Assembly: GCA_937929805.1 (NCBI GenBank)
Contig: CALFUT010000006.1
Coordinates: 113,487-177,486, forward strand
Reading direction: 5' to 3'
From: an uncultured Pirellulaceae bacterium
GTDB lineage: Bacteria > Planctomycetota > Planctomycetia > Pirellulales > Pirellulaceae
DNA length: 64,000 nt
Below, one piece after another: positions 43,283-54,161 of the stretch (position 1 is its first letter; each line of letters starts with the position of its first letter). The position numbers and the translations under genes are program-made. The notes under the pieces are model-generated. The model did not search any database. It was not told where the DNA came from and was given only the letters and a program-made list of their open reading frames with translations.

Positions 43283-44050
43283 ATGAATTTACGAAACAGC
43301 GTAAGTGCGGCGATGATCGTCTTGTTAATGGCGTTCAGCGTGTGGGCTCATGGGAATAGGCGGCTTGAGATCATCGTGCAGGACGGTCAGATTGCCGGGC
43401 AAGGTTACCTGACCAACGGGATCGATGACGGAGGTGGTATCACACGGCCCTATGTCAATGCGATTCACAGTCATTTCGCGCCCGTGGGAAACACGGGGCT
43501 TTATAACAACATCACTGGGTTTGACCTGATTGATGCAGAGCCATTTGAGGGCTCCGATTTGGTGCTGACGTTGATGGGAGCGGGTAAATGGGCCAATCCG
43601 CCCGCTCAGGACGGCACTTTGTTAGCTCAAGATTTTGGAACACCTCAACTCTCGCCGCTGGACCCTAGCGAGAACATCGAAGTGTTTTTTGGTGCTGCCG
43701 TTGACCCGGTTGCGACGACTGACTCCCTCGGCAGTTTTAATCTGATTGATTCTGTTTCTGGTCCGGTGACTGATATCGATTTACTACCTTTGGTCGATTT
43801 CGATCCATCGGGTTCGTTGTATTTTCTCGAGTGGACCTTATCGACCACCAATCCGTTAATCGCGGACAGTGAGAGCATCTATACGATTCTGTCACCGCCC
43901 GGCGATAATCCGGTCGACCGATTTCATTTTCAGTCGTTGGCGTTGGAGCGTACCTTAAGTGTCAATGCGTCTGCGATCCCAGAGCCGGGTAGCTTGGTTT
44001 GCTTGGCAGTAGGCGGCATCGCGATATTGTCCCGACGGAAGCGTCGGTGA
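43283..44050 (+). CDS. PEP-CTERM protein
   Basis: 255 residues with an N-terminal signal peptide (SAAMIVLLMAFSVWAHG). The C-terminus is a PEP-CTERM sorting signal: AIPEPGSLVCLAVGGIAILSRRKRR, that is, PEP, a hydrophobic helix and a basic tail, recognised by an exosortase and cleaved. The body is beta-rich, with no known enzymatic motif. It should be a cell-surface or exopolymer-associated protein. The stop lies inside a perfect 21-bp tandem duplication, and an intrinsic terminator follows. Confidence 0.92.
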   Translation: MNLRNSVSAAMIVLLMAFSVWAHGNRRLEIIVQDGQIAGQGYLTNGIDDGGGITRPYVNAIHSHFAPVGNTGLYNNITGFDLIDAEPFEGSDLVLTLMGAGKWANPPAQDGTLLAQDFGTPQLSPLDPSENIEVFFGAAVDPVATTDSLGSFNLIDSVSGPVTDIDLLPLVDFDPSGSLYFLEWTLSTTNPLIADSESIYTILSPPGDNPVDRFHFQSLALERTLSVNASAIPEPGSLVCLAVGGIAILSRRKRR

Positions 44051-44076
44051 TTTGAACGGAAGCGTCGGTGATTTGA
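44035..44076. repeat. Perfect 21-bp tandem duplication spanning a stop codon
   Basis: ACGGAAGCGTCGGTGATTTGA occurs twice without a gap. The PEP-CTERM stop TGA (44048-44050) is inside the first unit. The next bases (GCTGAAGCA) look like a weak third unit. Confidence 0.95.
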
Positions 44077-44097
44077 GCTGAAGCAAATCGATAAATC

Positions 44098-44130
44098 AGC
44101 CGAGCTCTGGCTTTAGGGCTCGGCTTTTTT
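44098..44130 (+). terminator. Rho-independent terminator after the PEP-CTERM gene
   Basis: An 8-bp stem AGCCGAGC / GCTCGGCT with a 12-base loop, followed by TTTTTT. Confidence 0.8.
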
Positions 44131-44248
44131 CTGTCTGTTGGTGTTTTGGCTCTTGGACAGACGACAGGTTTTCGAACGAGTGCTTTGTGGATACCAAAAC
44201 TTGGGTTTGCCTTCAGGGAAAACCGGTAGATCTCAAACGGAATGCGCT

Positions 44249-44899
44249 CTAGTGCCCCGACGGGTAATTCAGTTCAGCTTCGGTGATCGCGTTGTCAATC
44301 GATTCTGCAGACATGCCCAAAGACTCACCAAGCTTGGCAAGCACTTTCCATTCGTGAGGCTCAAGCCGTCCGTCGACAATGCCCATCCGCCAAGCGGCTG
44401 TCACCATTTCGATTTTCTGTGTTTCGTCCAGCGTGTCTTTGACAATGGCAAGATCTTCCATGGACTGGTCGACCCCGTGAGTCTGTACGTATTCAATTTC
44501 CGCGTCTAGCTGTTCCAAATCCACTTGGCCGCCGTAACCTGCCCAACAGAGTCCGCACAGCCATTCTTTATCCGATTCCTGAACGATTCCGCCAGCGACA
44601 AGCATTGGCACCAAAGCAAATCGCCGGATCATGAAGTAGAAGGAATCCTGTAAGCTGTCAGGATGTTCCACCGGCCAGCTGCCGTCCAAGATTCCTGCCG
44701 GATATTTGGCTCTGCAAGCCAAGCATTGCACTTCCTCGTTCCCTGATTGCCAAGTGAGTGGAATGATCGGGATGAAATACAAAGTGAAGAAATTTCTTAA
44801 TGCTCGCAGCCGGTACTCGGTCGAGCGCTGACAATCGAGACACTCGAAGGTCCCTGTGTCTCGCGTCATTCGGACGCCTCGAAAGCCGAAAATGATCAT
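44249..44899 (-). CDS. Zinc-ribbon plus TerB-like protein
   Basis: 216 residues, ATG start. The N-terminal 75 residues form a zinc ribbon (FECLDCQRSTEYRLR ... EEVQCLACRAKYP), with a hydrophobic stretch FFTLYFIPIIPLTW between the Cys pairs. The second half is a TerB-like helical domain (TLDETQKIEMVTAAWRMGIVDGRLEPHEWKVLAKLG). The combination with MIIFGFRG at the start occurs in bacterial proteins of unknown function; TerB domains are linked to tellurite resistance and membrane-stress complexes. It is probably membrane-associated. Divergent from nothing close; the GNAT gene lies upstream on the same strand (89 bp). Confidence 0.75.
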   Translation of the reverse strand: MIIFGFRGVRMTRDTGTFECLDCQRSTEYRLRALRNFFTLYFIPIIPLTWQSGNEEVQCLACRAKYPAGILDGSWPVEHPDSLQDSFYFMIRRFALVPMLVAGGIVQESDKEWLCGLCWAGYGGQVDLEQLDAEIEYVQTHGVDQSMEDLAIVKDTLDETQKIEMVTAAWRMGIVDGRLEPHEWKVLAKLGESLGMSAESIDNAITEAELNYPSGH

Positions 44900-44987
44900 T
44901 TGCTGGTTGCCTGCTGAAAGATGAAGTTACCCAATTATTAGCGGACAACCATCAAGTTCAATGGTTCGGCAATGGTTCAGAACGCAT

Positions 44988-45422
44988 TCAGTCGATTGGG
45001 CGAGCCATCCTGACGTGCGCAATTCCTGCCTCGATATAGGTATTCCCCGACGACACAAAATCATGGCGGCGGTAGAAGGGTACGGCGTGAAGCTGTGCGG
45101 ACAGCGTTACCTTTTGAAGGCCTTTGGTTTGTGCGATCGCAAGTAGCTTATCGAGCATCGCGGACCCGGCCCCTTTCCGTCGCGCGTTTTTTAGCACCGC
45201 CATTCGTCCAATTTTGCCAGTTGCGGAGAGACGAGCGGCACCGATTGCATCGCCCTGTGCGTTGATTGCGATGACGTGAAGATGCTGATCGTCGTCGCCT
45301 TCAAATTCGAGCTCTGCCGGAACGTTTTGTTCAACGACGAAAACCTCGTGCCGGATGGCTCGTAGGCAGCCGGCATCCGAGTGCCAATCGGCTTCGCGAA
45401 CCGTGAATGCGAAGTCGGGCAA
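44988..45422 (-). CDS. GNAT-family N-acetyltransferase
   Basis: 144 residues with the GNAT core: RHEVFVVEQNVPAELEF at the start, IGAARLS, and the acetyl-CoA-binding MAVLKNARRKGAGSAMLDKLL. It resembles the ElaA/YjcF group. The start is a TTG only 2 bases after the atpC stop, so translation is probably coupled to the ATP synthase operon, a setting not expected for this enzyme. The substrate is unknown. Confidence 0.88.
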   Translation of the reverse strand: MPDFAFTVREADWHSDAGCLRAIRHEVFVVEQNVPAELEFEGDDDQHLHVIAINAQGDAIGAARLSATGKIGRMAVLKNARRKGAGSAMLDKLLAIAQTKGLQKVTLSAQLHAVPFYRRHDFVSSGNTYIEAGIAHVRMARPID

Positions 45423-45424
45423 TG

Positions 45425-45691
45425 CTACTCAACCGTTACCGCGTCGCTTTTTCCAGTCAGGATCGAGACGACATTCGATTCGACTTGGACGAAGCCGCCA
45501 TCGATTTGGTACGACTCTTCAGACCCACCGTCCTTGATGCGTAGCTTCCCCTTGCCTAACCGACCGATCATCGGCGCGTGGTTGGCAAGGATTCCCTTTT
45601 CACCATCAAATAATGGCAGCACGACGGAGTCGACCTGCTTGTCGAGCGCGGTCGATTCGGGAGTCACGATGACGACTTGTAATTGGGACAT
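45425..45691 (-). CDS. atpC: ATP synthase epsilon subunit, short form
   Basis: 88 residues, only the N-terminal beta-sandwich domain (VVLPLFDGEKGILANHAPMIGRLGKGKLRI, with the conserved G.LANHAP). Normal epsilon subunits of about 135 residues add a two-helix C-terminal domain that inhibits the enzyme; here it is absent. Short forms are known in some bacteria such as Chlorobium. The subunit couples rotation of the gamma-c ring. Last gene of the F1 block, separated from atpD by a heptad-phased hairpin. Confidence 0.92.
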   Translation of the reverse strand: MSQLQVVIVTPESTALDKQVDSVVLPLFDGEKGILANHAPMIGRLGKGKLRIKDGGSEESYQIDGGFVQVESNVVSILTGKSDAVTVE

Positions 45692-45702
45692 AAAAGTTCA
45701 AA

Positions 45703-45786
45703 GGGTACAGTTTACAGGGTACGGTTCTCAATTTTGAGAGCACAGAGAACTGGGAACTGTACCCTGTAAACTGTACTCTTTCGACT
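45703..45786. repeat. Heptad-phased inverted repeat between atpC and atpD
   Basis: Consecutive 7-mers GGGTACA, GTTTACA, GGGTACG, GTTCTCA are followed, after a short loop region, by GAGAACT, GGGAACT, GTACCCT, GTAAACT, GTACTCT. The second block is close to the reverse complement of the first, with nearly 20 continuous paired bases. It fills the whole atpD-atpC gap. Confidence 0.85.
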
Positions 45787-45794
45787 CAAGGCGT

Positions 45795-47281
<1,487 letters not shown>

Positions 47282-47306
47282 GAGTCGACCAAACTTGCTT
47301 GTTGTA

Positions 47307-48209
47307 TTAGCCTTCGAGTGCCTCGACGCCACCGATGACTTCCATGATCTCGCCCGTAATCTGGGACTGGCGAGCACGGTTGTAGGTGCGGGAGAGGTCT
47401 TTGATCATGTCGTTGGCCGCTTCGGTCGCACTCTTCATCGCGATCATGCGAGCGACCTGTTCACTCACGGCCGCGTCCAAGAAGCACTTAAATAGTTTGA
47501 TGCGGAAACTGGTCGGCACCACTTCTTCCAGAATGCTTTCGGCAGACGGAACGAATTCGTAAAGCGATTCACCTGACTCTCTGGCCGCAACAGCTTCAGG
47601 ATCGACCGGCGTGTCGGCGCCTTCGATTTTGCCAAGCGGCAGTAGTGTTTCGGTGACGATTTCTTGTCGAGCGACCGTGTGGAACTTTGTGTAGGTCACG
47701 TCCAGTCGATGAAGCTTGCCGGCTTCGTAGGCGGCTAGGTAGCGATTGGCGATCTTTTCGATTTCAGCATATTCTGGTTGATCGTCGAACTGAGTGAACG
47801 TCTCGTCCGCTTCGATATCGCGAAATTTAAAACCGTTGATACCACGCTTGCCGCTGACTTCCAGCGTCAGGTTTTTCATTTCTTCTAGCAAAGCCGCTCG
47901 AGACTTCATGCCCAGCCGCAATGCGTTTCCGTTATAGCCGCCACAGAGGCCTCGGTTACCGGTCAGCACCAGCAGGGTTGCATCGGTTGACTTTTCAGGC
48001 GCCTCAAGCAACGGATGAGAAACTTCCAAGCCGGCGCGGGCCAAGTCAGCAACAACGCCGGTAATCCGACGAGTGTAATCGCTGGCGGCAGTCGCTCGAT
48101 CCATCGCCTTCTTGAATCGCGCAGTCGCAATCAATTCCATCGTTCGCGTAATCTTTTTGATATTACGAATGGACTTGCGACGTTTATCAAGTGCTCTGGC
48201 GTTGGCCAT
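47307..48209 (-). CDS. atpG: ATP synthase gamma subunit
   Basis: 300 residues. Conserved N-terminus (RRKSIRNIKKITRTMELIATARFKKA), TLLVLTGNRGLCGGYNGNAL in the middle, and the C-terminal ATEAANDMIKDLSRTYNRARQ. It forms the rotating shaft between F1 and the c-ring. ATG start. A heptad-phased spacer (48216-48250) separates it from atpA. Confidence 0.97.
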   Translation of the reverse strand: MANARALDKRRKSIRNIKKITRTMELIATARFKKAMDRATAASDYTRRITGVVADLARAGLEVSHPLLEAPEKSTDATLLVLTGNRGLCGGYNGNALRLGMKSRAALLEEMKNLTLEVSGKRGINGFKFRDIEADETFTQFDDQPEYAEIEKIANRYLAAYEAGKLHRLDVTYTKFHTVARQEIVTETLLPLGKIEGADTPVDPEAVAARESGESLYEFVPSAESILEEVVPTSFRIKLFKCFLDAAVSEQVARMIAMKSATEAANDMIKDLSRTYNRARQSQITGEIMEVIGGVEALEG

Positions 48210-48215
48210 AGTTCA

Positions 48216-48250
48216 AATTCGGAGGTCTGAATTCGGAGGTCGGAATAAAA
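48216..48250. repeat. Heptamer array between atpA and atpG
   Basis: Five 7-mers: AATTCGG, AGGTCTG, AATTCGG, AGGTCGG, AATAAAA. Same family, in reverse, as the ACCTCCG/ATTTCTG units next to ispF at 13003-13051. Confidence 0.8.
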
Positions 48251-48278
48251 CAGGCTTCAACCGCCTGACACGTGGTTG

Positions 48279-49880
<1,602 letters not shown>

Positions 49881-49925
49881 TCAGCATCGCCAGAGTTATT
49901 TTGGTTCAATGAATCCGTTACGTTT

Positions 49926-50546
49926 TCAGCCCGAAGTGAACTGTTCCAGTTTCTCGCGAATGATGTCGCCCGCCCGCTTGGTGGCTTGTGATTTAACTTG
50001 ATTCAACTGGCTGACGACGCTGCCGTCGTAAACCGTGTCACCAACTCGGACGACCATCCCGCCGATAATTTCCGGATCGACAACTCGTTCAAGGCGAACA
50101 GCTTTGCCGATTTGACCTGAAATTTTTTGCGCAACTCGTTCGACGACGTCGTCCGTCACCGGATCTGCTGTCGTCAGTGTCCCCGAGACTCGTCCTGCCA
50201 ATTCGTCGTTCAATCGCACTGCCGCTGCGCTCATCGCGCCTAAGCAGTCGAGTCTTCCCTTGGTGGCAGTCACTTTCAGAAAGTTCATTAGCGTCTTGCT
50301 GACCTTGTCGCCGAACGCTTTCTCAAGCAAATTCACTTTGGCTTCGGACGCGACTCGCGGAGATTCCAACGCCGCAGCCATTTTTGGTAGATCAGCAACG
50401 ACACTGGCTACGGATTGAAGTTCCTCAACCAGTTGATCGACCGAACCTGCCTTCACGCCAGCGGCCAGTAACGCTTTGGCGTATACGTCGCCAAGCTGCT
50501 GCTGGTCGGTGTCGAAAACCGTCGGCTGCTGTGAAGAGTCAGTCAT
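49926..50546 (-). CDS. atpH: ATP synthase delta subunit
   Basis: About 206 residues, start at the ATG at 50546 (a TTG lies one codon upstream). The N-terminal helical part (VYAKALLAAGVKAGSVDQLVEEL) and the C-terminal LERVVDPEIIGGMVVRVGDTVYDGS identify the delta/OSCP subunit, which joins F1 to the peripheral stalk. Somewhat longer than the E. coli protein (177). Located between atpF and atpA, as in the usual order. Confidence 0.95.
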   Translation of the reverse strand: MTDSSQQPTVFDTDQQQLGDVYAKALLAAGVKAGSVDQLVEELQSVASVVADLPKMAAALESPRVASEAKVNLLEKAFGDKVSKTLMNFLKVTATKGRLDCLGAMSAAAVRLNDELAGRVSGTLTTADPVTDDVVERVAQKISGQIGKAVRLERVVDPEIIGGMVVRVGDTVYDGSVVSQLNQVKSQATKRAGDIIREKLEQFTSG

Positions 50547-50589
50547 CAAATCTTACTGATGCGAAGGGAATGAATTCAAAAAAGACGAA

Positions 50590-51138
50590 TCAGGCACCGG
50601 AACCGGAAAACCGATCAACGGCTTTATCGATCAGCGACGAATGATCATTTTTGTCCAAAGATCGTCCGACAATATTGCCAGCCAGCGAGACAGCGGTGTC
50701 TACCGATGACTCAGCCAACTCACGCACGGCGGCTGCTTTTGCGGCTTCGATGTCTGCCAGAGCACGGTCTTTGGTCCGCTGAGTTTCCTCGGCGGCTTCC
50801 GACTGCGCCTTTTCTTTGAGTGCCGCCGCATCGCTGCGAGCCTCTGCCAAAATCGCAGCAGCCTCGTCGTTCACCGACGCCAGTTTGGCTTCATACTGAG
50901 CCAGATTGTCCTTCGCCTTGTGGTTGGCGGCTTCTGCTTCGTCGATGTTTTTGGCGATTCCCAGCTCACGCTGATCCAACCCATCAATGATCGGGCGCCA
51001 CGCAAACTTGGTCAGCACGAACAGCAATCCCAAGAACACGACTAGCGTCCACAAACCGAGATCGACGTCAAACTTCAACGGGTTGGCACCCGCATCCGCA
51101 ACGAGAATTACGCCATGGGTCAAACCATGCAACATCAT
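50590..51138 (-). CDS. atpF: ATP synthase subunit b
   Basis: The ATG at 51138 has GGAG 6 bases upstream and is preferred to the TTG at 51162. About 182 residues: a membrane helix (LWTLVVFLGLLFVLTKFAW) followed by a long charged helix (EAEAANHKAKDNLAQYEAKLASVNDEAAAIL). It forms the stator stalk. Only one b gene is present, so a homodimer is likely. The nine-plus residues before the helix are hydrophobic and rich in Gly/Ala. Confidence 0.95.
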   Translation of the reverse strand: MMLHGLTHGVILVADAGANPLKFDVDLGLWTLVVFLGLLFVLTKFAWRPIIDGLDQRELGIAKNIDEAEAANHKAKDNLAQYEAKLASVNDEAAAILAEARSDAAALKEKAQSEAAEETQRTKDRALADIEAAKAAAVRELAESSVDTAVSLAGNIVGRSLDKNDHSSLIDKAVDRFSGSGA

Positions 51139-51231
51139 TGTTACTCCGACTATCGTCGACAAGCAAAGGAAAAATCTGGCAATCGAAAGTTGTTATCACC
51201 ACGCCGATGGTTGGCGCAGAACAACTACCAT

Positions 51232-51531
51232 CTAGCCAGTTACGAATGGAACGATCAATGCGAAGAAGGTCGCACCTTCAATCAGAGCCGCAGCGATGAT
51301 CATCGCGGTCTGAATGTTGCCGGCCATCTCAGGCTGACGAGCGATTCCTTCACAGGCAGCGGCTCCGATTTTTCCAATGCCCAAACCAGCACCCAAAATT
51401 GCGATCCCAGCACCGATGGCTGCGAAGCTTGGATAGCTCACCTGAGCAACGAGGCCTTCGCCTTGAGCAAAAGCAGGCGATGCAATAAGGCTCAACATGA
51501 AAACAGTCGCGAGCGTGTACCACTTAGACAT
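51232..51531 (-). CDS. atpE: ATP synthase subunit c with leader-like N-terminus
   Basis: The ATG at 51531, with GGAG about 10 bases upstream, gives 99 residues. The first 25 look like a cleavable signal peptide (YTLATVFMLSLIASPAFAQ), not part of a normal c subunit. The two helices follow: AAIGAGIAILGAGLGIGKIGAAACEGIARQPE (polar loop) and QTAMIIAAALIEGATFFALIVPFV, with the ion-binding Glu in ALIEGAT. The residue after Glu is Gly, not Ser, so H+ rather than Na+ coupling is likely. It forms the rotor ring. Confidence 0.95.
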   Translation of the reverse strand: MSKWYTLATVFMLSLIASPAFAQGEGLVAQVSYPSFAAIGAGIAILGAGLGIGKIGAAACEGIARQPEMAGNIQTAMIIAAALIEGATFFALIVPFVTG

Positions 51532-51644
51532 TAAATCAGTCTCCGTCAAAAACTTGTAAACAAGGGTTTATTCAATTGACTGACCAACTTCAGGCCAATC
51601 CAAATCTTATCTTTTAAAATCAAACGTCTGTTAGCCCGCATCCA

Positions 51645-52769
51645 TTAGTGAGCGTGCTGAGCTGCTCCGATGAACAAAGACGCTAGGAATGTGAAAACGT
51701 AGGCTTGCAAAAACGCAACGCCGAACTCAAGCAGGCTGAACGCCAGCGAGGCCAACAGTCCAACCGGAGTCACTAGGTAGTACAGCCCCGAAACCGAAGC
51801 GACTCCAATGAACGCCATGAAGATCGCCAGCACCAAGTGACCGGCCAGCATATTCGCAAAAAGACGAATGGCCAGTACCGCATGCTTGACGAACAGTCCA
51901 AATATCTCGATGCACCAAATCGCGGGGACCAACACCATGCCCAGCGGGCCGGGTAAGTCCATCGAAGGTACTTGAGCTTTTAAAAATCCAGCGAATCCCA
52001 TTTTCTTAATACCGGAACCAACGGTCACGCCGAAGGTTGCCAACGCGAGCGCTGCCGTGACGGCCAATGCTCCGGTTGCTGAACCAAGGAACGGAATCAT
52101 TCCGAACAGGTTAAGCGTCAGAATGAAGAAAAACAAAGTCAGCAAAAATGGAAGGAAACGTTTCGCATCCTTGGCACCCATTGCAGGAACCGCGATTTCA
52201 TCGCGAATGAATGTAACGAAAAACTCGAGCAGATTCCAAATACGCCCACGAGGTTTCTTGCCGGTTTTGACTCGACTTGCCAACCAACCGAACACCAACG
52301 AAAGAACGATCGCTGCGATCAGGATCAGCCCCATAAATTTCGTAAACCCGCCTTTGCCGTACGGCAAGCCAGTCAGGTTTGGCACTTTTACACCAACGTG
52401 TTCATGGCCGTGGTCATCAGTAAACGTTTTGCCCATGAACTTAGGCAGTTCGATGTAGTTTGCATCTTGGACGTGAGCAAACAGATGGCCGGTATCTAAA
52501 AAGTGAGCCTTCGACTCGACCATCGTCACTGGCGCTGAATGATCCCCGTGGCCCGCGTGTTCGTGATGCCCAGCGTGGTCATGCGATTCACCCGCGTGGT
52601 GATCATGTTTACCGTCTGCATGATCGTGGCCGCCATGATCGTCATTCGCGTGGTCGTGATCATCCGCGCTGGCTTCCGCATGGACCTCTTGGTGGTCGTC
52701 AGTTTTGTCGCTTGTTTTTGTGTTGTCTTCAAACCGTGGCACGGCGGTTCTCAATCGAGTGGTTGACAA
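51645..52769 (-). CDS. atpB: ATP synthase subunit a with His/Asp-rich N-terminal extension
   Basis: 374 residues (usually about 250-290). Residues 22-75 are extraordinarily rich in His and Asp (DDHDHANDDHGGHDHADGK and HAGHHEHAGHGDHS), like the metal-binding stretches of zinc transporters. From about residue 140 a normal subunit a follows, with the essential Arg in HAVLAIRLFANMLAGHLVL. The start is uncertain: only TTG (52769, 52754) and GTG (52742) are available, no ATG. Subunit a carries protons to the c-ring. Confidence 0.95.
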   Translation of the reverse strand: MSTTRLRTAVPRFEDNTKTSDKTDDHQEVHAEASADDHDHANDDHGGHDHADGKHDHHAGESHDHAGHHEHAGHGDHSAPVTMVESKAHFLDTGHLFAHVQDANYIELPKFMGKTFTDDHGHEHVGVKVPNLTGLPYGKGGFTKFMGLILIAAIVLSLVFGWLASRVKTGKKPRGRIWNLLEFFVTFIRDEIAVPAMGAKDAKRFLPFLLTLFFFILTLNLFGMIPFLGSATGALAVTAALALATFGVTVGSGIKKMGFAGFLKAQVPSMDLPGPLGMVLVPAIWCIEIFGLFVKHAVLAIRLFANMLAGHLVLAIFMAFIGVASVSGLYYLVTPVGLLASLAFSLLEFGVAFLQAYVFTFLASLFIGAAQHAH

Positions 52770-52797
52770 GTTGGACGGAAAGTAAACGAAAAAAGTT

Positions 52798-53250
52798 TTA
52801 GCTAACGCTTGATCGGCTACTTGAGGGCGACTTGAGCGGCAAAGTGCTCAAAATCATACCGCCAAAATGACCGACTGCGTAGAAGACTACCGCCGCAAAA
52901 ATCGGCTGCACGGCTTCGTCGCACACAGAATACTTCGAGATCGCCACAACGACGAGGAGCGGAAGCCCTGTGCGACAAAATGTCGCCAGTCCCAGCCTTG
53001 TAAACGTGTGCTGATCACCGCTGGGAAGTTCGGTAAAAACGAGGCCCAGCATCATCGCTAAAACGATCCCTGCGAAGATAGCTAGTATCTCGGACGTGGG
53101 CACGTTAACCAAGCAGTACTCTTGCAAATGGCAGTACAAAACTACCGCCAAAGCAACGACCTCTAGCAATAGCAAAACGATTGCTCGACAGGTCAGCCCG
53201 ATCATTCCGCGACGTTGAAGCATCGATCGGCGAGGGGTTGGGTCGGGCAT
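52798..53250 (-). CDS. Four-TM protein in the atpI position
   Basis: 150 residues with about four hydrophobic segments (AIVLLLLEVVALAVVLYCHL, ILAIFAGIVLAMMLGLVF, LPLLVVVAISKYSV, AAVVFYAVGHFGGMIL). Not recognisable as AtpI by sequence, but its place between the atpZ-like gene and atpB is where AtpI usually sits, and AtpI/AtpZ are small membrane proteins helping c-ring assembly. Inference from context only. ATG start. Confidence 0.75.
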   Translation of the reverse strand: MPDPTPRRSMLQRRGMIGLTCRAIVLLLLEVVALAVVLYCHLQEYCLVNVPTSEILAIFAGIVLAMMLGLVFTELPSGDQHTFTRLGLATFCRTGLPLLVVVAISKYSVCDEAVQPIFAAVVFYAVGHFGGMILSTLPLKSPSSSRSSVS

Positions 53251-53290
53251 GAGTAGTTAAAATCGGCAAGATAGGATTTGCGATTTCTAG

Positions 53291-53557
53291 TTAGTTATTC
53301 TTCGCTTGTAATGATGACACAAGTTTCATCAATTGCAGGCCCGCGATAAACATGCCCACCAATAGGCCGACCAGAAGGCACACCACACGATTGCCCAACC
53401 AACGGTCGCAGTAAAAGCCCGCGACAATCGGAATCACAAAAGAGAGACTGACAGACGTGACGCGATGAGCCAACTCGACCGCCTTGGCCGTCGAAGATCG
53501 CCCTTGTCGTTCGTTATCCGCGTTCGTCGATTGAGGGTGTTCGGTTGGGCCGCTCAT
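53291..53557 (-). CDS. AtpZ-like small membrane protein
   Basis: 88 residues with two hydrophobic segments (SVSLSFVIPIVAGFYCDRWL and LLVGLLVGMFIAGLQLMKLV), matching the ATPase_gene1/AtpZ family found at the head of ATP synthase operons. ATG with GGAG about 9 bases upstream, so this is likely the first gene of the operon. Proposed to help ring assembly or cation transport with AtpI in other bacteria. Confidence 0.8.
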   Translation of the reverse strand: MSGPTEHPQSTNADNERQGRSSTAKAVELAHRVTSVSLSFVIPIVAGFYCDRWLGNRVVCLLVGLLVGMFIAGLQLMKLVSSLQAKNN

Positions 53558-54161
53558 GGGTTCGCTCCGACAGTTGATTGGCCACGTTGTCCGAATGTGA
53601 GCAGGTCAATCTAAACCAGCCCTCGGCCCCCCGCAAGCCAGTTCTAGGCAGCAAAAGAATTCTCTTTTTGTATGACATAAGTTATTGTAAAGTAATGGTT
53701 TACGGCTTTTTTTGGGTGGTCGGAATCGCCCAAATTGTTTGCAAGATCTGAGCAGAACGATTATTCTCAAATCGGTGGAACCAGTGGGGTGGCAGGGTGA
53801 AGGCCGACGACCTTCAGTCCGTTTAGTGTAGCGATGGGGCTCTTTGGTCGATTTTTTGGCGGCCTACCGAAGGTGTGTGGCCAGCTAAGAACGGCCGACT
53901 GTTGAGGCAAATTTTTGGCAGTTCGTCCTCAATGAAATTGTTCTTGCGGCGAATGGCTTCTGGTCGACGGGCTCCTACTGAGTCACCAAGTCTACTCAAA
54001 CTACTCAGTGTCGATCCGGACGTCGGCAACTTTATATTTTCAGGCGGATCTGAATCGGACTTCTGATCAGCTGGCTCGGGCGGAAGATATTCTTCTTCTG
54101 GCTCGGTTATTGCCGAACGGTTTCCGACTTGTTGGACCGGTTCGGCTGGAGGCTCCTCATC
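53558..54161. other. Intergenic region upstream of the atp operon, no gene firmly supported
   Basis: 604 bp between the divergent atpZ-like gene and the DUF4912 gene. An A+T-rich stretch at 53665-53725 is the likely place for the atp promoter. A minus-strand ORF (53823-54272) is acidic and Pro-rich and begins inside the DUF4912 gene; its N-terminal CGCRNHDEEPPAEP looks lipoprotein-like but it is not supported enough to call. Confidence 0.4.
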
